39,506 nt of DNA from an uncultured Pseudomonadota bacterium (GCA_903918375.1 CAIXED010000039.1:1-39506); one strand, 5' to 3'; positions 8,818 through 18,278 are shown, counted from the first letter of the stretch. The notes: a model not told the origin generated them from the sequence alone. A program made the numbers and translations.

Positions 8818-9308
8818 AATCCAGCTGCGACTTCTATTTAGATATTTCGATTGCCGATCAGCGTTTATTGGTGATTGACGGTCAACAAGTGGTCGCAGCT
8901 TATCCGGTTTCAACGGCAAAAAATGGCCCCGGCGAATTAAAAGGTAGCGAATGCACGCCGACTGGTTGGCATCAGATTCGCGCCAAAATTGGTGATGCTG
9001 CGCCGATGAATAGCGTTTTTGTGGGACGGCGGCCAACCGGTGAAATTTACAGTCCTGAACTGGCTGAGCAATATCCAACACGCGACTGGATTCTCAGTCG
9101 GATTTTATGGCTGGGTGGTTTGGAAGCGGGTAAAAATCGCTACGGCAAGGTGGATAGCTCTTGGCGTTATATCTACATTCACGGTTGCCCCGATCAGGAA
9201 ATGCGCGGCGAACCGGCTTCGCATGGTTGTATCCGAATGCTGAATGCCGATGTCATCGCCTTGTTTAATCAAGTCACAGCAGGTTGTAAGGTGTGGATTC
9301 ATGTCTAA
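8814..9308 (+). CDS. L,D-transpeptidase (YkuD) family protein without a signal peptide
   Basis: The 164-aa protein is a stand-alone YkuD catalytic domain. The active site HGCP...SHGCIRM is present, with H123, H137 and nucleophile C139. Known relatives cross-link peptidoglycan or attach lipoprotein in the periplasm, but this chain begins MKSSCDFYLDISIADQRLLV with no hydrophobic export signal. The start is fixed by the ATGA overlap with rlmD, and no upstream in-frame extension could add a signal without running through rlmD. Short YkuD proteins without signal peptides are known in gammaproteobacteria; whether they act in the cytosol or leave by another route is not clear. Confidence 0.85.
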   Translation: MKSSCDFYLDISIADQRLLVIDGQQVVAAYPVSTAKNGPGELKGSECTPTGWHQIRAKIGDAAPMNSVFVGRRPTGEIYSPELAEQYPTRDWILSRILWLGGLEAGKNRYGKVDSSWRYIYIHGCPDQEMRGEPASHGCIRMLNADVIALFNQVTAGCKVWIHV

Positions 9309-10110
9309 TCGGCGGGTGGTATTGGGAATTGAATATGACGGCACCGCCTATGCCGGTTGGCAATGGCAAACCGGTCGTACCACGGTGCAAGGCGAGTTAG
9401 AAAAAGCGCTGAGCAAAATTGCCAATCAAGCGATTACCGTTAATTGCGCTGGCCGTACCGATGCGGGTGTTCATGCCTTTGAACAAGTGGTGCATTTTGA
9501 CAGCCCCGTCGAACGTGATTTACAAGCTTGGTTGATGGGCGGCAATAGTTATTTGCCAGATGATATTCGGATTATTTGGGCGCAACCGGCGGTGGCTGAT
9601 TTTCATGCTCGTTATAGCGCGATTGCCCGTTGTTATCGCTATGTGATTTTGAATCGACCAATGAAATCGGCGTTGCTGAAAACCCAAGCCACTTGGTGTT
9701 ATCAGCCCTTAGATGCCGAAAAAATGCATCAAGCCGCGCAGTTATTGTTGGGTGAACACGATTTCTCTTCATTCCGTGCTCAAGGCTGTCAGTCGGTTAG
9801 CCCGAATCGAATCATGCACTTTATCGACGTTTATCGCCAAGAGCAGTTGGTGATTATCGACATTTGTGCCAATGCTTTTTTGCATCACATGGTCAGAAAT
9901 ATCACAGGGGTGTTGATGGAAATTGGCATGGGCAAACAGCCGATTAGCTGGGCAGCGGATTTGTTAACCATCAAAGACCGCTCTCAAGCCGCCGCCACTG
10001 CGCCGCCTTATGGCTTGCATTTGTTGTCAGTGTTTTATCCCGAGCAATATGGCGTCAGCAAGCATCCTTTATTTGAAAAACTGCCGAAAGACGCCAAGCG
10101 CTTTGATTAA
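9301..10110 (+). CDS. truA: tRNA pseudouridine(38-40) synthase
   Basis: TruA converts U38-U40 of the tRNA anticodon arm to pseudouridine. The ATG at 9301 was chosen over an upstream one at 9244 because the family begins right at RRVVLGIEYDGTAYAGWQ, and AAGGTG lies at a good distance before it. The resulting length of 269 aa is typical (E. coli 270). The catalytic aspartate is D54 in CAGRTDAGVHA. FLHHMVRNITGVLMEIG is the conserved C-terminal region. It overlaps the transpeptidase gene by 8 bp. Confidence 0.95.
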   Translation: MSNRRVVLGIEYDGTAYAGWQWQTGRTTVQGELEKALSKIANQAITVNCAGRTDAGVHAFEQVVHFDSPVERDLQAWLMGGNSYLPDDIRIIWAQPAVADFHARYSAIARCYRYVILNRPMKSALLKTQATWCYQPLDAEKMHQAAQLLLGEHDFSSFRAQGCQSVSPNRIMHFIDVYRQEQLVIIDICANAFLHHMVRNITGVLMEIGMGKQPISWAADLLTIKDRSQAAATAPPYGLHLLSVFYPEQYGVSKHPLFEKLPKDAKRFD

Positions 10111-10112
10111 TC

Positions 10113-12185
10113 TTAAATATTAGCTTCAGTAGTCGTTAACATTTGACTAGGCATATGCTCAGCCTCACTGGACTCTGGATAGTTTTTACCAGCGATAATG
10201 CAATAAATCACCCGCAAGGTATCGGCAACCAATAACCAAGTAATCAACATAAACACACTGGTTAAGCCGGCATTCAAGTAATCATTAAAAATCAAACTCG
10301 GCGCTTTGCTGGCTAAGTCAGCCGACAAACTGCCATTGGCTAATTTCTGGCTTAGATCATTAGCATGAGCCAAAAAGCCCACCCGTAAATCGTCAGCAAA
10401 CAATTTTTGCCATGCTGCGCTACTGGTGACGATAATTAGCCAGCTTAATGGCAGCGCGGTTACCCAGCTGTATTTCAACTTGCCAGACTTGACCAGAATC
10501 GTGGTGCCGACACACAAGGCAATCGCCGCCAACATTTGATTAGCAATCCCAAATAACGGCCATAAGCTGTTAATCCCGCCTAATGGGTCGATGGTGCCCA
10601 TGTATAGGAAATAACCCCAAGCGCCCACCACCGCGCCGCTGGTTAACAAGACATTGGCTTTGCCAGTATTCTTGCGGAAATTGCCGACGATGTCTTGCAA
10701 CATAAACCGCGCCACCCGAGTGCCAGCGTCTAAGGTGGTTAAAATAAACAAAGCCTCAAACATAATCGCAAAGTGATACCAAGCAGCGAGTAAATGTTCA
10801 CCAAAGACCTTGGCAAACAAACTCGCCATTCCTACCGCCAACGACGGTGCGCCACCAGTACGGGCAAATAAAGTCGATTCGCCCATGGTTTGTGCTAATT
10901 GCTGCATTTGTTCGGCATTGACCGCAAAACCCCAACTGCTGATTTTCGCCGCCGCCACGATAGGATCAGCACCAACAATACCGGCTGGGCTGTTGATCGC
11001 AAAATACACCCCAGGTTCTAAAACGGTGGCAGCAATCATCGCCATAATCGCCACAAACGATTCCATCGCCATCGCCCCATAGCCGATAAAACGCGCGTCT
11101 TGTTCGTTGGCTAATAATTTGGGGGTAGTGCCGGAAGCGATTAAGCTGTGGAAACCGGAAATCGCACCACAAGCGATAGTGATAAACACAAACGGAAATA
11201 ATTTACCGCCAAAAATCGGCCCGCTACCGTCGATAAACGGGGTGAGGGCAGGCATTTTTAAATCGGGACGCAGGACGATAATTGCCACCGCTAATGCAGC
11301 AATGGTGCCGAGTTTCATAAAGGTGGATAGATAGTCGCGAGGCGCTAACAACAACCAGACCGGCAATACCGCAGCGGCAAAACCGTAGCCAATTACCATT
11401 AAGGCTAATTCGGGGGCGTCATAATCAAACCAACTGCGTAAGCTTTCGTTGTTTTCAATCCAACCGCCACCAACCACAGCAAAAATCAACAGCGAAACGC
11501 CAATCAAGGTCGCTTCTAAAACGCGTCCTGGGCGTAAATGATGTAAATAACAGCCCATTAACACCGCAATCGGAATCGTCGCAGCAACCGTCGAGGTTGC
11601 CCAAGGGCTGTGTTTCATGGCATTAACTACCACCAAACCCAATACTGCAATTAGGATGATCATAATCATCATCACCCCAATCATCGCCGCTGAACCACCG
11701 ATGACACCTAATTCATCTTTCGCCATTTGCCCCAGCGAGCGACCATCACGGCGCACCGAGAAAAACAGCGTGACAAAATCCTGCACACAACCGCCTAACA
11801 CCGCACCGATTAAAATCCACAAGGTGCCAGGTAAATAACCGAATTGTGCGGCTAAAGTGGGACCAATTAACGGGCCCGGGCCAGCAATCGCGGCAAAATG
11901 ATGACCAAATACCACCCATTTGTGGGTGGGCATAAAGTCATGACCGTCGTTATAGCGTTCGGCAGGCGTAGCTCGGTTAGCGTCTAAAACCAAGACTTTG
12001 GCGGCGATAAACGCACTATAAAACCGATAACCCAAGGCATACACGCACAATGCGGCAATCACTAACCATAAACTATTGATGGTTTCGCCACGATTAAGGG
12101 CGATAGTGGCTAAAGCAAGGGCGCCGATAGCGGCAATCACGAGCCAAAATAAACGGCATAAAAGCGGAGATTTGTTGCAAAACAT
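10113..12185 (-). CDS. cstA: Carbon starvation protein CstA (pyruvate/peptide transporter family)
   Basis: This is a polytopic inner membrane protein of about 18 helices. E. coli relatives CstA and BtsT import peptides and pyruvate. Family signatures visible here include THKWVVFGHHFAAIAGPGPL, GPTLAAQFGYLPGTLWI, GCVQDFVTLFFSVRRDGRSL and FHSLIASGTTPKLLANE. The ATG at 12185 gives 690 aa (E. coli CstA 701) and has AGGA six bases upstream; a TTG at 12209 would add eight residues. The gene is convergent with truA (2-bp gap), leaving no room for a separate terminator. The substrate cannot be decided from sequence; pyruvate or peptide is the family expectation. Confidence 0.93.
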   Translation of the reverse strand: MFCNKSPLLCRLFWLVIAAIGALALATIALNRGETINSLWLVIAALCVYALGYRFYSAFIAAKVLVLDANRATPAERYNDGHDFMPTHKWVVFGHHFAAIAGPGPLIGPTLAAQFGYLPGTLWILIGAVLGGCVQDFVTLFFSVRRDGRSLGQMAKDELGVIGGSAAMIGVMMIMIILIAVLGLVVVNAMKHSPWATSTVAATIPIAVLMGCYLHHLRPGRVLEATLIGVSLLIFAVVGGGWIENNESLRSWFDYDAPELALMVIGYGFAAAVLPVWLLLAPRDYLSTFMKLGTIAALAVAIIVLRPDLKMPALTPFIDGSGPIFGGKLFPFVFITIACGAISGFHSLIASGTTPKLLANEQDARFIGYGAMAMESFVAIMAMIAATVLEPGVYFAINSPAGIVGADPIVAAAKISSWGFAVNAEQMQQLAQTMGESTLFARTGGAPSLAVGMASLFAKVFGEHLLAAWYHFAIMFEALFILTTLDAGTRVARFMLQDIVGNFRKNTGKANVLLTSGAVVGAWGYFLYMGTIDPLGGINSLWPLFGIANQMLAAIALCVGTTILVKSGKLKYSWVTALPLSWLIIVTSSAAWQKLFADDLRVGFLAHANDLSQKLANGSLSADLASKAPSLIFNDYLNAGLTSVFMLITWLLVADTLRVIYCIIAGKNYPESSEAEHMPSQMLTTTEANI

Positions 12186-12339
12186 GCTAATTCCTAAGCA
12201 AAGTACCAATCAAAATAACCGCAAATCTTAGCATGTAAGGCGATTTTGCTAAATATTGGCCGCGTTTTATAGCTGATTGATGTCTAAATCGTTACAATCA
12301 GCACCGCTAGACCCAAACATTATTTAAGGAGGATTACAC

Positions 12340-12828
12340 ATGAAAAAAACCTATATCGCAGCGGGTTTATTAGCTGCCGCATCATTATTGAGCGTTTCAT
12401 TGGCCGTAGCAGAAGGCGCAGCAGAAAAACCGGTTCATGGTGAATACAAGGATTGGCGAGTGTTGGGCGTGTCGCATCGCTTAGACAAAAAATATGTGCG
12501 TTCAATTTTAGGTAACGATGTGGCTATTAATGCGGCACGTAGCGGTAAAACCGCGCCGTGGCCTGAAGGCACTATCATTGCCAAATTATCTTGGAAAGAA
12601 CAAACTCATCCAAACTGGCCAAACGCTGTAGTTCCAGGTGAATTTGCTGGCGCTGAAGCGATGGTTAAAGACAGCAAAAAATTCGCAGAAACTGGCGGTT
12701 GGGGTTTTGCACATTGGGAAGGGACTAAATTAGTTTTCAATGACAAAGAAAAAAGCGCCACTTGCTTTGCTTGCCATATGCCAATGAAAGACCACGATTA
12801 CGTTTACACTGCACCTAGCTTGCAATAA
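12340..12828 (+). CDS. Cytochrome P460 family c-type haem protein
   Basis: The 162-aa protein is exported: residues 1-24 form a Sec signal peptide ending near AVA. The haem c motif is CFACH at 142-146. The family core is present: YKDWRVLGVSHR, then YVRSILGNDVAINAARSG, then WPEGTIIAKLSWK. Cytochrome P460 of ammonia oxidisers and methanotrophs oxidises hydroxylamine or NO using a lysine cross-linked haem; the related cytochrome c'-beta lacks the cross-link and binds NO. K82 and K86 in AKLSWK are candidates for the cross-link but I cannot confirm either. A strong AAGGAGG ribosome site (12326-12332) suggests high expression. A hairpin follows the gene. Confidence 0.88.
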   Translation: MKKTYIAAGLLAAASLLSVSLAVAEGAAEKPVHGEYKDWRVLGVSHRLDKKYVRSILGNDVAINAARSGKTAPWPEGTIIAKLSWKEQTHPNWPNAVVPGEFAGAEAMVKDSKKFAETGGWGFAHWEGTKLVFNDKEKSATCFACHMPMKDHDYVYTAPSLQ

Positions 12829-12838
12829 GCCGATTTAG

Positions 12839-12864
12839 CCGTCCGCGCTGTTGAGTGCGGACGG
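12839..12864 (+). terminator. GC-rich hairpin after the cytochrome P460 gene
   Basis: CCGTCCGC (12839-12846) pairs exactly with GCGGACGG (12857-12864) around a 10-base loop. The T tract after it is poor (TGATTATT), so it may only attenuate or protect the upstream mRNA, letting some transcription continue into the Dabb gene 20 bases later. Confidence 0.55.
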
Positions 12865-12884
12865 TGATTATTCATGGAATCTTA

Positions 12885-13268
12885 ATGAAATTTTTCTTCC
12901 TCGCTTTGATCTTGAGCGCAAGTTGTTTTGCGGTTCAAGCGGAATCATCCCATCCTGTGCATCATTTAGTGATTGTTTGGCTTAAACAAGCCGGTGATGA
13001 AGCGCAGCGTCAACAATATATCGAAGCCAGCAAAGCCTTTGCCGAATTACCGGGGGTATTGAGTTATGAAGTTGGCACACCAGCCAGCATCAAGCGCAGT
13101 CGAGTTAATGGGGCTTTGGATGAGTCTTATGATCTAGCGGTTGCCAGTCGCTTTGAAAGCCAAGAGGCGTTTGAAGCGTTTTTGAAAAATCCAGACTATC
13201 AAAAAGTGGCGCAGGAGGTTTTAAAGCCGTTGGTTGATCGGTATAAGATTTATGAGTTTGTTGAGTAG
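12885..13268 (+). CDS. Secreted Dabb (stress-responsive alpha/beta barrel) protein
   Basis: From the ATG at 12885 the product is 127 aa, with a signal peptide MKFFFLALILSASCFAVQA and predicted cleavage before ESSHP. Residues 25-125 match the Dabb ferredoxin-like fold: HPVHHLVIVWLK, then LPGVLSYEVG, then YDLAVASRFESQEAFEAFL. These proteins dimerise into a barrel; most have no assigned reaction. A GTG at 12855 in the same frame lies inside the preceding hairpin and would destroy the signal peptide, so it was rejected. It follows the P460 gene closely and may share its transcript; periplasmic location fits a partner role, but that is only inference. Confidence 0.8.
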   Translation: MKFFFLALILSASCFAVQAESSHPVHHLVIVWLKQAGDEAQRQQYIEASKAFAELPGVLSYEVGTPASIKRSRVNGALDESYDLAVASRFESQEAFEAFLKNPDYQKVAQEVLKPLVDRYKIYEFVE

Positions 13269-13275
13269 AAGTAAA

Positions 13276-13299
13276 GGTGCATTGCGATAGCAATGCACC
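13276..13299. terminator. Bidirectional terminator between the Dabb gene and eda
   Basis: GGTGCATTGC (13276-13285) and GCAATGCACC (13290-13299) form a perfect 10-bp stem with a GATA tetraloop. It lies between convergent genes. Read on the minus strand it is followed by TTTACTT, which suits the end of eda. Confidence 0.8.
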
Positions 13300-13310
13300 C
13301 ATTAAACCTT

Positions 13311-13937
13311 TTACTTCAATTTCGCTGCTTCTGCCGCTCGACGAGTAATTTCTGCCCAATCGCCAGCATCAACTAAATCAGCCGGTGCCATCCAAGAACC
13401 GCCAACACAAGCCACATTGCTTAATGCCAAATACTCAGGGGCATTTTTTGGATTAACACCGCCCGTTGGACAGAAGGTGACTTGTGGCAGTGGTGCGCCG
13501 ATTGATTTCAACATTGGGATACCGCCAGCTGCTTCCGCTGGGAAAAACTTCATCGCGGTAATGCCTTTTTCCAACAGCTTCATTACTTCGCTCGGGGTAA
13601 TCACACCTGGCAAAATCGGCACGCCAGAAGCAATCGCTGCATCAATTACTCTATCGGTGACACCCGGGCTAACGATAAATTCCGCACCGGCATCAATCGC
13701 TTGTTGTAGGGTATCGGTGTTGATAATAGTGCCAGCACCGACAATAGCGCCAGGTACTTCGGCTTTGATTTTACGAATTGCATCCAATGCAACGGGGGTG
13801 CGTAGAGTGATTTCCAATACCTTCAAACCGCCATCAACCAAGGCTTTGGCTAAAGGTACAGCTTGATCAAGTTGGTTAATGACCATGACCGGCATTACCG
13901 GTGAAGTGGTCATGACTTCTTTAATGGTTACAGCCAT
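13311..13937 (-). CDS. eda: 2-keto-3-deoxy-6-phosphogluconate aldolase
   Basis: This class I aldolase splits KDPG to pyruvate and glyceraldehyde-3-phosphate, the last Entner-Doudoroff step. At 208 aa it has the usual length. The Schiff-base lysine is K130 in ITAMKFFPAE and the catalytic glutamate is E42 in LEITLRTP. GAGTI and TGGVNPKN provide phosphate binding. It follows edd by 34 bp on the same strand and is certainly in the same operon. A strong terminator follows it. Confidence 0.96.
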   Translation of the reverse strand: MAVTIKEVMTTSPVMPVMVINQLDQAVPLAKALVDGGLKVLEITLRTPVALDAIRKIKAEVPGAIVGAGTIINTDTLQQAIDAGAEFIVSPGVTDRVIDAAIASGVPILPGVITPSEVMKLLEKGITAMKFFPAEAAGGIPMLKSIGAPLPQVTFCPTGGVNPKNAPEYLALSNVACVGGSWMAPADLVDAGDWAEITRRAAEAAKLK

Positions 13938-13971
13938 GTTGAGTCCAGTGTTAAGTTAAGAGATAAATGAA

Positions 13972-15792
13972 TTAATCGATGAAAAATAGATTGGTTGCAC
14001 CAGTTTCAGCAGAAGAAGCATTAGCCCGGAACGCACCAAACAGTTCACGCCCCATGCCAACATGATGGCCTTTGGCGCTGTTAGCAACCGCAACCCGAGC
14101 ATCAAACTCCGCTTGATCAACTTGCACATTGACCTCGCCAGTTTGGGTGTTCAAAACAATCACATCACCATCGCGAACTTTGGTTAATGGGCCACCATCA
14201 ACACATTCTGGGCACATATGAATCGCTGAAGGCACTTTGCCTGATGCGCCTGACATACGGCCATCAGTGATTAAAGCGACTTTAAAACCACGGTCTTGTA
14301 ATACGCCTAGTGGTGGAGTCAGTTTGTGCAGTTCTGGCATGCCGTTGGCTTTTGGGCCTTGGAAGCGCAAGACCACGATGCAATCTTTTTCTAATTCGCC
14401 ACGTTTAAACGCTGCAACTACATCATCTTGATCATCAAACACAACTGCTGGCGCTGTAACGACTTGATGTTGCTCGGCAACCGCTGAAATTTTCGATACG
14501 CCACGACCTAAATTACCGTGCATGACATGCAAACCGCCGCCAGCGGCAAATGGCTGGGCAACGCTGCTAATCACGCTATTGTCCAAAGCCTGTTCTGGGC
14601 CTGCTTGCCAGCTTAATTGACCGTCAAGTAGTGTTGGCTCTTGGTTGTATTGCGCCATGCCGCGTTGGTCACCGATAGTGAGAATATCGCCATGCAATAA
14701 GCCGTTGCGTAATAGCTCGGCAATTAACACGCCCATGCCGCCAGCGGCTTGGAAGTGGTTGATGTCGGCTGAGCCGTTTGGATAAATTTTTGCTAATAAA
14801 GGAATGATTTTTGACAATTTGTCGAAATCGTCCCAGTTGATAATAATCCCTGCCGCACGAGCAATCGCAATCAGGTGAATGGTGTGGTTGGTAGAGCCAC
14901 CGGTGGCTAATAAACCAATCACCGCATTCAAAATCGCTTTTTCATCAATCACATGGCCGATAGGGCGGAAGTCATTACCCAAAGCGGTGAATTTCAAGAC
15001 TTGTTTAGCTGCGGCTTTGGTCAGTTCGTCACGCAATGGTGTGTAAGGATTGACGAACGAGCTACCTGGCAAATGCAAGCCCATAATTTCAACCATCATT
15101 TGGTTGCTGTTGGCGGTGCCGTAGAAAGTACAGGTACCGGGGCTGTGGTAAGACTGTGATTCGGATTCGAGTAATTCTTTGCGGCCAACTTTGCCTTCCG
15201 CATACAGCTGACGAATCCGTACTTTTTCTTTATTCGACAAGCCACTAGGCATTGGGCCGGCTGGGACAAAAACCGCCGGTAAATGACCGAAGCTCAACGC
15301 GCCTATCAACAAGCCCGGCACGATTTTGTCGCAAACGCCCAAATATAAAGCGGCATCAAACATATTGTGGCTTAGGCCAATCGCGGTTGACATGGCAATG
15401 ATGTCGCGGCTGAACAAGGATAATTCCATGCCCGGTTGACCTTGCGTTACACCGTCACACATCGCTGGTACGCCGCCAGCAAACTGCGCCACACCACCGG
15501 CTTCGCGCACCGCTTGTTTAATCAGAGCAGGGTAATCTTTATACGGTTCGTGGGCTGACAACATATCGTTGTAAGCAGAAATAATCGCGACATTGGCTTT
15601 TTCAGCATGAGCCAAGTCGTCTTTTTCGCCGGATGCACAAGCTGCAAAACCATGTGCCAAGTTGCCGCAAGCCAATTTCGCGCGGTGTGGGCCTTTTTCA
15701 ATCGCGGCATCGACATTGGCCAGATAAGCAGCACGGGTTTCGCGGCTGCGTTCAATGACTTGCTGGGTAACTTGTTCTAGTACGGGATGCAT
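13972..15792 (-). CDS. edd: 6-phosphogluconate dehydratase
   Basis: This IlvD/Edd-family iron-sulfur enzyme converts 6-phosphogluconate to KDPG. The protein is 606 aa (E. coli 603). Likely cluster cysteines include C154 (GVCDKIVPG) and C221 ([12 protein letters not shown]). [14 protein letters not shown] and [17 protein letters not shown] are family signatures. A GGAGCG ribosome site precedes the ATG at 15792. It lies between pgl and eda, so the whole route from glucose-6-phosphate to pyruvate is encoded in one block. Confidence 0.97.
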   Translation of the reverse strand: MHPVLEQVTQQVIERSRETRAAYLANVDAAIEKGPHRAKLACGNLAHGFAACASGEKDDLAHAEKANVAIISAYNDMLSAHEPYKDYPALIKQAVREAGGVAQFAGGVPAMCDGVTQGQPGMELSLFSRDIIAMSTAIGLSHNMFDAALYLGVCDKIVPGLLIGALSFGHLPAVFVPAGPMPSGLSNKEKVRIRQLYAEGKVGRKELLESESQSYHSPGTCTFYGTANSNQMMVEIMGLHLPGSSFVNPYTPLRDELTKAAAKQVLKFTALGNDFRPIGHVIDEKAILNAVIGLLATGGSTNHTIHLIAIARAAGIIINWDDFDKLSKIIPLLAKIYPNGSADINHFQAAGGMGVLIAELLRNGLLHGDILTIGDQRGMAQYNQEPTLLDGQLSWQAGPEQALDNSVISSVAQPFAAGGGLHVMHGNLGRGVSKISAVAEQHQVVTAPAVVFDDQDDVVAAFKRGELEKDCIVVLRFQGPKANGMPELHKLTPPLGVLQDRGFKVALITDGRMSGASGKVPSAIHMCPECVDGGPLTKVRDGDVIVLNTQTGEVNVQVDQAEFDARVAVANSAKGHHVGMGRELFGAFRANASSAETGATNLFFID

Positions 15793-15846
15793 AGTGCGCT
15801 CCTAAAATGGCGGAAATGACGTGCCGAATCGTGGAAATATGAAATG

Positions 15847-15877
15847 AACTGGGTTTAGATTGACTCTAAACCCAGTT
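15847..15877 (-). terminator. Perfect 13-bp hairpin between pgl and edd
   Basis: AACTGGGTTTAGA (15847-15859) and TCTAAACCCAGTT (15865-15877) pair without mismatch around a 5-base loop. On the minus strand it is followed by CATTTCATATTT rather than a clean T run. It may partially terminate transcription after pgl or act as a processing or stability element within the operon. Confidence 0.65.
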
Positions 15878-15888
15878 GATAAGATGGC

Positions 15889-16599
15889 TTAAGGCGCCCA
15901 GTAAAGCTCAACAGGTACTTGCTCTTGATGCAGAATCGCTCGGATTGGCATTTCTTCGACTGGGCCGGGTTTCATGGCTTGATCGAATGTCGCCAATTTG
16001 TCTTCGCCGGTAATCAAAATAATGATGCGATCACATTTCATTAAACCCGCCAAGGTCAGTGACATCCGCTCAGTTAGCGGGCCAGTGATAGCACTGGGTT
16101 TGGCTTTAATCGCAACGGTTAATTGCTCGTTGCTGGGTTTTAATGCAGTGGCTAGACCATCAGCATGTGGAAATAACGAAGCGGTATGACCATCATTACC
16201 CATGCCAACAATCGCAACGGTAAACGGCAGTGGCAGCGCGTTGTAATTGGCTTCGGTTTCTGAATGACCGCGCGAAGCACTATTAGAATTGGTTTTCATA
16301 CCAGTAAAGGTGGCCGCTTTCGCGTTATTAATCAACAAAGTGCGCTTGATTAAACCTTCATTGCTGGCTTCATGATCTGTGCTTACCCAGCGCTCGTCAA
16401 CCAAGGCAACTTTAACTTTTTTCCAAGCCAGTTCCATTTTTGACAGTGCGTTATAAAGCGGAGCAGGTGTAGTGCCGCCAGAAACTAATAAGGTAGCGGA
16501 GCCTTGTTTGCTCAAAGATTCCGAGATGAAATCTTGGCATTCAGCCGCCAGTGTGGTGAACAAGTGATTGCGTTGCTCAAAGTGAAATTCTCTAACCAT
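15889..16599 (-). CDS. pgl: 6-phosphogluconolactonase (DevB type)
   Basis: It hydrolyses 6-phosphogluconolactone to 6-phosphogluconate, joining Zwf to Edd. Family motifs are ATLLVSGGTTPAPLYNAL, VKVALVDERWV, and VAIVGMGNDGHTASLFPH. The start at ATG 16599 gives 236 aa; a TTG at 16614 would add five residues before the normal family N-terminus. The ribosome site is weak (GAGAA). It lies between zwf and edd on the same strand, with hairpins on both sides that may tune relative expression. Confidence 0.93.
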   Translation of the reverse strand: MVREFHFEQRNHLFTTLAAECQDFISESLSKQGSATLLVSGGTTPAPLYNALSKMELAWKKVKVALVDERWVSTDHEASNEGLIKRTLLINNAKAATFTGMKTNSNSASRGHSETEANYNALPLPFTVAIVGMGNDGHTASLFPHADGLATALKPSNEQLTVAIKAKPSAITGPLTERMSLTLAGLMKCDRIIILITGEDKLATFDQAMKPGPVEEMPIRAILHQEQVPVELYWAP

Positions 16600-16665
16600 A
16601 GCAGTGTTTCTCAATTAATCAGTCCAGAATAACTTAAAACAGTAGGGGGTTTGCCTAACGATCTA

Positions 16666-16720
16666 CTTTAGTTGTGAAGCAGTCAACAACTAAAGTCCGG
16701 CTCGCCCCATGATGAGCCGG
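16666..16720 (-). terminator. Two consecutive hairpins between zwf and pgl
   Basis: The first after zwf is CCGGCTC (16697-16703) with GAGCCGG (16714-16720). The second is a perfect 10-bp stem CTTTAGTTGT (16666-16675) with ACAACTAAAG (16686-16695). Neither has a good T tract on the minus strand. They could reduce read-through or block 3' exonucleases on the zwf message. Confidence 0.6.
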
Positions 16721-16729
16721 ATAAAACTT

Positions 16730-18196
16730 TTATTCTTCCCAAGCGCGTCCATCACGGGCTAATAAAGCCACTGATGCTACCGGTCCCCAGCTACCTGCTG
16801 GGTAAGGTTTAGGTGCGCTATGGTTTTGTGCCCAAGCAGACTGGATAGAATCGACCCAAGTCCATGCTTGTTCAATTTCTTCACGGCTTAAAAACAGAGT
16901 TGGATTGCCGCGTAAGGCTTCTAAAATCAGTTTTTCATAACCGCCAAATAGACGATTCTTTTTGAAAGTTTCTGAAAAACTCAAATCCAGCTTGGTTTGT
17001 TGCAATTTGATATTGCCGTCAATACCAGGGATTTTATTTAACATCATCACATCAACCCCTTCATTGGGCTGTAAGTGAATCACCAATTTATTAGCGGGTA
17101 AATCTTTAAAGCTGTCTTTAAAAATATTGTGTGGCAACTGTTTAAAGTTGACGACGATTTCGGTGCGCTTATTCGGGGTACGTTTACCGGTACGCATATA
17201 AAATGGAACCCCAGCCCAGCGCCAGTTATCAATATCAACTCGCACAGCTACAAAGCTTTCGGTCGTGCTCTCGGTATTGGCGCCTTCTTCTTCCAAATAG
17301 CCAGGGACTGCAGAGCCTTTGATATAGCCTGATGTATATTGACCGCGAACGGTTTTATCATCGACATTGTTCGGCGTAATAGGGCGTAGGGCTTTTAAGA
17401 CTTTGATTTTTTCGCTGTGGATGTTTGCTGCTGATAAATCTGCCGGTGGCTCCATTGCGACAAAGGTCAAAATCTGTAGTAAATGGTTTTGCAGCATATC
17501 GCGCAACTGACCAGTTTTATCGAAATATTCCCAGCGGCCTTCGATACCAATATCTTCACCAACGGTGATTTGAATATGGTCGATGGTGTTGTGGTCCCAG
17601 TTGGTGGTGAAAATCGAGTTAGCAAAACGTAATGCCAACAAGTTCAATACAGTTTCTTTGCCTAGATAATGATCAATCCGATAAACCTGATCTTCGTGGA
17701 AAACATCAGCCACCACATCATTAATTTCTTGTGATGATTTCAAGTCATGGCCGATTGGTTTTTCCATCACCATTCTTGATTCGCGATTCAAAATCCCACA
17801 GCTTTGCAAACCTTGGCAAATGTTTTTAAACAGAAACGGCGCAACCGCAAAATAATTCACCATCACCCGTTTTTCGGCATCAATGGCATTATGCAATTGT
17901 TGATATTGTTCGGCTTGGGTGAGGTCGATTTTCAGATACGACAAGCGTTTAGAAAAACGCTCCCACATCGCTTCATCAATCGTATTGTTCAAAAATGACT
18001 GCAAACTTTTATGGGCAATTTCGACAAAACCTTCGCTGGTTTCCTCCAATCTATCGACGCCAATAATCCGAGTGTCGGCTTCTAATAAATTGTTTTTTTC
18101 TAAACGATATAAAGAAATCAATAGCTTACGTTTGGATAAATCGCCTAGTGCGCCGTAGATAACCAAATCGCAGGGTTTGAATGTGTTGTTTGTCAT
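16730..18196 (-). CDS. zwf: Glucose-6-phosphate 1-dehydrogenase
   Basis: It oxidises glucose-6-phosphate to the lactone with NAD(P)+, opening the Entner-Doudoroff and oxidative pentose phosphate routes. The start ATG at 18196 gives MTNNTFKPCDLVIYGALGDL and 488 aa (E. coli 491); 17 more in-frame residues upstream do not fit the family. The nucleotide fingerprint reads GALGDLSKRK in place of the usual GASGDL. The substrate-binding and catalytic motif YRIDHYLGKE is intact. No clear ribosome site is visible. A candidate promoter lies about 85 bp upstream. Confidence 0.95.
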   Translation of the reverse strand: MTNNTFKPCDLVIYGALGDLSKRKLLISLYRLEKNNLLEADTRIIGVDRLEETSEGFVEIAHKSLQSFLNNTIDEAMWERFSKRLSYLKIDLTQAEQYQQLHNAIDAEKRVMVNYFAVAPFLFKNICQGLQSCGILNRESRMVMEKPIGHDLKSSQEINDVVADVFHEDQVYRIDHYLGKETVLNLLALRFANSIFTTNWDHNTIDHIQITVGEDIGIEGRWEYFDKTGQLRDMLQNHLLQILTFVAMEPPADLSAANIHSEKIKVLKALRPITPNNVDDKTVRGQYTSGYIKGSAVPGYLEEEGANTESTTESFVAVRVDIDNWRWAGVPFYMRTGKRTPNKRTEIVVNFKQLPHNIFKDSFKDLPANKLVIHLQPNEGVDVMMLNKIPGIDGNIKLQQTKLDLSFSETFKKNRLFGGYEKLILEALRGNPTLFLSREEIEQAWTWVDSIQSAWAQNHSAPKPYPAGSWGPVASVALLARDGRAWEE

Positions 18197-18278
18197 TTTT
18201 GTTAAATTAATGCGTCTAAACGGTATTGCCTGCAGATTTGCCAGCAACTAGATTCAGGCGGGAGTTAATAATGCCTGC

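Noticed and set aside
9244-9300. Earlier ATG for truA
   Set aside because: It lies deep within the transpeptidase gene and adds 19 residues not found in TruA, whereas the ATG at 9301 has a proper ribosome site.
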